Assembly: GCF_051020955.1 (NCBI RefSeq)
Contig: NW_027476096.1
Coordinates: forward strand, 124,001 to 188,000
DNA length: 64,000 bases
Reading direction: 5' to 3'
Source: Megalopta genalis
Lineage: Eukaryota > Arthropoda > Insecta > Hymenoptera > Halictidae
Made by a program: the position numbers and the translations under genes
Notes under the pieces: generated by a model
Database searches by the model: none
What the model was told of the DNA's origin: nothing
The model's input: the letters and a program-made list of their open reading frames with translations, nothing else
Shown here: positions 58,877 through 64,000 of the stretch, one piece after another
Layout: each line of letters starts with the position of its first letter
How positions within the stretch are numbered: position 1 is the stretch's first letter

Positions 58877-60640
58877 ACTTCGTTATTATTACAATACTTC
58901 CACGTGAGATAGTTCAATGTCATGAAGGCTATAGATTCTCATTTCTCTTTGTTTATGGTAGTATATTACTTACTGTGGCTAGTTTTTTTATTGGTATAAA
59001 GCTAAGGAAAAGAAAGATCTTACCTTTATAGTGAGATGACAGCATTAGGTATAACTGTTTTCTCAAATTTAACTGGGTAAAACTCTCAAAATTTCTCTAA
59101 CAATGGACTGAATTATTTATCAAATTTGCCAACACTTGCTAGCCATTCGTTTTGGAGTGTCGCTGTACAATACTTAGACACATACTGAAATACAAATGGT
59201 CGAACGGTAAAGAACGATAAAGAAAAACGACGCGACGTTATGACGACGACGATGGCAAGGTGGATAAACTCATGAGGACGCGAGGATGAATTTTATCCAT
59301 CTAAAAAGTAAAAAAGCTGTATGTGAACAGTTTCTTCATGGGAAATTTGAAATATGATCGTTACATATACACATGGTCCCAGCATTCGTAGTGCAACCAA
59401 GATATTAGGAGAAAACGTTGTCCCAAAATGGACTGCCATTTTAAATAGCGCGACATTTTCTTTAGCCAGACCAAGTAGCAATTTCTTAACAGTTGTCATC
59501 GGTAATAATCGAGATTGAATTATGAAAGGATACGGAAATGAGCAACGCATAGGAAATGTTAAAATTCGCATTAAAAAATGATAAAACTTTTGCAGAGAAT
59601 TTGTAAATATCTCGCTTTTGTTGGTAATCTTAATGCACCTCCGTCTCAGTTCAATCAATGCGACTTGGAGCCATTAGACATTTTTGTTTGTGGTTATATT
59701 AACCCTTTTACAGTGCAATAAAATTATGAATTTCAACAAAATCATGTGCATCATTTTCATCGCTTTAAATGATTCCATCGGTGATAATAAGTACAAAATA
59801 ATTTTTAAACGCGTTTTACAAATGTTATTGAGAAAAAATAATCGTTCAATTACACACAGTTACGTCTTGTGTCATATATGTGGTAACACGGAATACATAA
59901 ACCTATACGTCGCAGTCTGAACAATAGTATCTCGTATTCTTCTTAATTGTCTTTCCACCAATCCGACGTGAGAAGCATACTGCACATAATCCAATCGGTT
60001 TTTCTTTGTTAGCAGTTGTCAGAATATATTCAATAAAAATGTCTTTTTATGTAATATGCCAGCACACCATACTGCTTGATCTAAAAGATGTACGAAAATT
60101 TTATAATAATATTTCTATTCTATGCTTCGTCTTACATCATAGATATGTTGATCCGATTCATCAACGCTTCTCATTGTAAAATTGCAATCGCGTATGGACC
60201 CTAGAATATTCTTGATTTTATTGCTTTTTTCTTTACTGGAATGAACGCTGAATTGTGAATAATGCCCGAAAAATTCTCGGGACTGTCATTTTGATACTTG
60301 ACGCTTTGCCCGAAAATATCTCGAGATTCACTGCGAAATGGTTAATTTAGAGGTAAATTTTATCTCCGAAAGGAACATGTAAAATTTATAATAAATCGTT
60401 GGGGTCGTTTTGGAGGTATCATAACATTACTGTCGTAATGTTTTTTTTGTAAATGATTAAACTATATAATATCAGTATCCTCTGCAAAGTAACTGCATTG
60501 GGAAACCGTACATCACCAAAGACGGTATTTCCACTCTCCGTAACAGTGCTGAAATTGTTAACTCGAAACTTAGAACTTGGAACTGCCTTCAGTTAGTCTG
60601 TCAGAACAATCCGGATATTGACCACAGTTTCGAAACTACG
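58877..60640. other. non-coding stretch
   Basis: No gene supported. The 121-codon - strand frame at 59293-59658 has no recognised domain or splice support. Confidence 0.3.
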
Positions 60641-60808
60641 ATCTTTCAGGTAGAATTTGAATTTGGGGAAGCAGAAATGAAATATGACAAGTATGAAAGC
60701 CGCGGTATTTCAATACTTCATTAGATCTTTCAGGTAGAATCTGATTTTTCGGAAGCAGAAATGAAACATGACAAGTATGGCGGCTCCGGAATTTTAATAC
60801 TTCATTAG
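60641..60808. repeat. 84-bp tandem duplication
   Basis: ATCTTTCAGGTAGAATTTGA at 60641 and ATCTTTCAGGTAGAATCTGA at 60725 start two similar units ending in ACTTCATTAGA. They differ by scattered substitutions, so the duplication is not recent. Confidence 0.88.
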
Positions 60809-61349
60809 AATTCGATCTATCTGTTACACGTCAATCGGACATCAGGAGTTCTCAAATTAGCAACATTATTTTATGGCTTTTAAGGGAGGACATTCAAGCG
60901 AAAACCGACTATCAGTATTTTCCTAATAAAATTTGGAAAATATGCATTTTGACAGCATTTTTTACGCTTATTTGAACTACGTACAAATTATTTTGCTAAT
61001 TAGTTTTTTCAACTGTGAACAAATTTTTCTTTTATGAAAGCAAAATCGGATTGAAAATTCCGTATACAATTCTCTTCAATATTATGTACAGAAAAAATTT
61101 CAGCTCGAAAACTTTGTTATTTCGATTTTAGTAATACTAATTGGAATTACGGCCGTCAAGGTACCTATCGGAGTTGGGCAAAATTTTATTCCGATCACGA
61201 ATAAGAGATGGAGACTTAACGAGTAAAATTTTATTCGACACTATCCAATGGAATATCCAATGGAATTCGAATAAAACTTGATCTAGATAAAAATTTACCC
61301 GAGGATGGAAATAGTGAAAGAACCATGATAGGAGGATCAATGAAGAAAA
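60809..61349. other. non-coding DNA, 3' flank of a transposase relic
   Basis: No gene. ATAAAATTTTATTCC-type sequence recurs near 61180 and 61230. Confidence 0.35.
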
Positions 61350-61475
61350 ATTGTATTTTAACACATACTCAAAATGATGACCAGCAATTTCGATACATTT
61401 TACGCAGTAACCAGCTCCGCTTCTCTAAAGTGCAGTACGCAGCTCCACTATCCTGAAGAATTTGTGTATGTGGTC
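61350..61475 (-). pseudogene. IS630/Tc1-type transposase C-terminal relic
   Basis: The - strand reads IHKFFRIVELRTAL, a stop, then RSGAGYCVKCIEIAGHHFEY followed by VLKYNF. This resembles the CIxxNGxHFEHLL tail found at the end of many insect IS630-like transposases. An in-frame stop and loss of any upstream catalytic core mark it as dead. Assignment rests on one short motif. Confidence 0.35.
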
Positions 61476-62739
61476 TCTTGTTTTCATGAAATTCATTCAA
61501 AAAGTGTCAAACATTAGAATTAAGAAATAGAATTAGAAAATAGAATTAAATAAAATTCAGAAACATAATCTAAGGGATTATCCGTGTCATATATAATCTG
61601 CAGGCAAGTATAGGGCTAACTAGAGTGGATAACATCTAAGAATTTTCGGCCCAGCATCAAAAGGGTTAATCGATATTGAGTTCTGTTTTAGAAGCAATAA
61701 GACAGCTTCATCGTTAGTAAAACATGATTTGAGAATGAAGATTGTTTATGACAAGCTCATTAAACGTTTCGTTGATCATAAATTTAAGTAAATTAGGCAA
61801 ATGAGGTAGATGAGTCAATACAAATTTTTAAATTCTGTTTTTATGTAGCCCTTCGCACCTAGGAAAATTTTTATTAAATCACCTAGAAGCACCACGAATC
61901 TAGTTATTCGTTAAATATTAAATAATATAATCGAGTATTAAGTATATAATAAAATATAAAATAATATTACGTTTTGGAAATAATGACTTCATTCAAACAG
62001 GATTCTGCATAATATTGTATTTGTACCGATGGTGTAGAACCAAAATTGTTAACCTTGAAATTAACGTGATTACCAGCTGTCTTCGTATGTCCTTTGAGAT
62101 GGGACATTCGAGTGCAAGAGCTTAATATTTGTATTTTGTATGGTGTTTATGAATCGAACATTGAACTTATTGTACACTTTCTTCACTTAAAGATTAAACG
62201 TTTTATATGTTTTGTCTTTTTTGTTACGTCTCCGCTGTCACACTGGGTCAAAATGACTCACATTTCATATTTCGGAAAAGTGAAATTAATAATTAATTCA
62301 ATATACATTGGAAATGAGATATCGAGTTCTAATAAAGGAAACGATCTTTTAGAATCTTGAAGCTATATTCTCTAATGCTTGCATCTGGATAATATTGTTA
62401 GGTTTTGAGTGGCAGCTGTTTGAAAATTGTATGTGTGCTTGGTATTGGAAGTGTGAGAGCGGATGGTTAAAGAAAAGTGATGCAATTTTTAAAGTGGGGC
62501 TCCGATCACAGACTTGTCACGGGTCCGATAATTATTTCACTCGAGTTAGCGACACTCGACAAATATAATAGATAAACGCTCGGACTTTTATTCTTTTTAG
62601 AGACAGTTCGTGAGTTATTTTTTTCGATACTTTTTACTGTTCGTTTCCATGTCCTTCTCAATTTTCACTTTCATTTCTCATCCGACGCTGTCAGAGCGCT
62701 TACCCACTTAGTTTCAATTACTAAATTCTATCTATATAT
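61476..62739. other. non-coding DNA
   Basis: No gene. The 88-codon frame at 62094 is hydrophobic and unsupported. Confidence 0.3.
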
Positions 62740-63903
62740 GAGCCGTTTATATTTTGAAAGTGGCATAAGTCATCTTTTCAAAAAAATCGAGTTAATGGTA
62801 ACACTAATTACAATTGAACGGTATCTTTTCATTTTAAACAAATTTGTAATCAATAAGTTGAGAACTATTGAGATTTGTTCGAGAGAGGTTTTGCTAATTA
62901 ACGGTATAACAAACATGTTTATTTTGAAAGTGGCGTAAGTCGCTGTACTCAGGAAATTAATTGCAGGGCTTAGTGTAAAAGAAATAGAAACGTGTGATAA
63001 GTGTGTGTGAAGTATTGTTTTGAATTCTTTTCAGTATTTTTAAAAAGGTTGTGATCACTGGACTTATTTTTATAAGTGGGAAAGAGAATAGTGCAGTTTT
63101 GTAAATTATATTATAGTGATGTGGCGACTACCTCCAGATCCGCCAGCGGATGGCTATAAAATGTTTTATAAACTAACTTTAGATGAGAAAGATGAATTTG
63201 TAACTTTGGATTTGTCACCAAAAAGAGGAAGACCTAGGCGTTGTTCACAAATAGAAATGGATCCGTTATACGCTGGATCTCGTCCTGTTTCTTCAGCAAA
63301 ATACAAAGACATGATGGACTTGCTTAATTATATACCCCCAATATACCACAGTTATTTTAAAATTTCAAACAAAACACGATTTCCGAGGACTTAATCACTC
63401 CTATTGATGACGAAAATTAAATTGAACTGATGTATTTTCATATAAATTACTTATACTTATGTTTCAAAATGTACTAATTATTTTTGTATTTTATGGATAT
63501 TAAAATAAAAAATACTTAAATCAAACCTTTGTATTAAATATGTTCATGGTATAAATTATTATTATATATGTAATTTATTCAACAATTTTAGTAAATCACT
63601 GTCCTTTCAAAACATCACTTCAGTAAAATACGTCGGACAAAATTAATATATGTCAGTCATTTTTCTAAACTATTTAATTTGAAAGTGGCTTAAGTCACTT
63701 TACCGTAATGAAAAGTGGTGATTTTTTAATGTTTATACGAAATTATTTATACTGAAAAAAATATCAGCATCCTGAGATAACAAATACAAGTAAATCTTCT
63801 CGAAAGTTAGCATCCATATTTTTAAACGTGTTAAAAAACGCAAACCTTAAATATATCGACTTAAAAACAAAGTGACTTATGCCACTTTCAAAATAAACGG
63901 CTC
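62740..63903 (+). mobile_element. 1164-bp TIR element with GAGCCGTTTA termini and one ORF
   Basis: Inverted ends GAGCCGTTTATATTTTGAAA and, inward from the right, GAGCCGTTTATTTTGAAAG. ATAT flanks both sides (62736-62739, 63904-63907). The subterminal motif TTTGAAAGTGGCATAAGTC or a variant occurs at about 62753, 62924 and 63678, and inverted near 63870. One protein frame lies between. The last 240 bp are nearly identical to the whole MITE at 5695-5930. Superfamily not identified; a 4-bp duplication excludes simple Tc1/mariner or piggyBac assignment. Confidence 0.8.
63119..63394 (+). CDS. 91-residue AT-hook protein encoded in a TIR element
   Basis: ATG at 63119, stop TAA at 63392-63394. The N-terminus is Pro-rich (WRLPPDPPADGYKMF, residues 2-16). 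Residues 35-41 are KRGRPRR, a good AT-hook core that would bind the minor groove of AT-rich DNA. The tail has KYKDMMDLLNYIPPIYHSYF, a short predicted helix followed by a Pro/aromatic segment. Codon composition is clearly less AT-biased than the flanks. No catalytic residues are visible, so it is not a transposase by itself; it may be a DNA-binding accessory factor, or the last exon of a larger, now deleted, gene. An acceptor-like TTCTTTTCAG lies about 85 bases upstream. Confidence 0.55.
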   Translation: MWRLPPDPPADGYKMFYKLTLDEKDEFVTLDLSPKRGRPRRCSQIEMDPLYAGSRPVSSAKYKDMMDLLNYIPPIYHSYFKISNKTRFPRT

Positions 63904-63907
63904 ATAT

Positions 63908-64000
63908 CTATGAATTCTATTTATGTTCGTACCTACCAACGCGCGACACTTTTATTTTTATTAATTCCTTGAAAACAGACAGCCATGCATTCAAATCCTT
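63908..64000. other. flank to window end
   Basis: Short AT-rich sequence; nothing recognised. Confidence 0.4.

Noticed and set aside
59293..59658. 121-codon - strand frame
   Set aside because: No family resemblance, no codon-composition shift, no splice signals.

Overview
This window is AT-rich eukaryotic nuclear DNA, most probably from an insect and plausibly a hymenopteran (ant, bee or wasp). That is inferred from mariner and Tc1-type transposon remnants, many TA- and TTAA-flanked MITEs, abundant microsatellites, and one sharply bounded CpG-rich block that looks like an arthropod promoter with a 5' leader exon. There are no prokaryotic operons and no recognisable tRNA, rRNA or CRISPR. Nearly all ORFs over 60 codons are chance frames in repeats or AT-rich DNA.

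Host-gene content is small. Bases 1-56 look like the 3' end of a coding exon with an acidic C-terminus. A CpG-rich block at about 31.2-33.9 kb contains a probable 5' leader exon on the + strand, ending in a strong splice donor after base 32104. A - strand donor nearby leaves open a divergent promoter. Weak candidate exons lie at 1870-1955 and 38401-38597. Most of the rest is best read as intergenic or long-intron sequence.

The bulk of the interpretable content is mobile DNA. There are two internally deleted mariner copies with the same deletion junction (7955-8513, 40864-41480). A Tc1-like transposase relic is split by a MITE (about 21.4-22.1 kb), and an IS630/Tc1-type C-terminal relic lies at 61.35-61.48 kb. 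TTAA-flanked piggyBac-like MITEs lie at 16.3, 23.6, 29.7, 30.4 and 49.6 kb, with a larger TTAA element at 10.0-10.8 kb. A TA-flanked MITE family has copies at 11.2, 29.15 and 35.0 kb. Further palindromic TA MITE families are also present. Two solo LTRs are seen: 43614-44345 with a 5-bp AACGA duplication and 53630-53893 with a 4-bp ATAT duplication. The 40.8-45.4 kb segment is a nested complex of one fold-back repeat family carrying a mariner and a solo LTR.

The last kilobase holds a 1164-bp TIR element (62740-63903) encoding a 91-residue protein with an AT-hook. A 236-bp relative at 5695-5930 has the same ends and the same 3' sequence. This pair is the best candidate in the window for something poorly described. 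Three 8-bp-unit minisatellites (2477-3195, 9546-9997, 31732-31776) add structural interest. All boundaries come from reading the sequence by eye; no searches were run.
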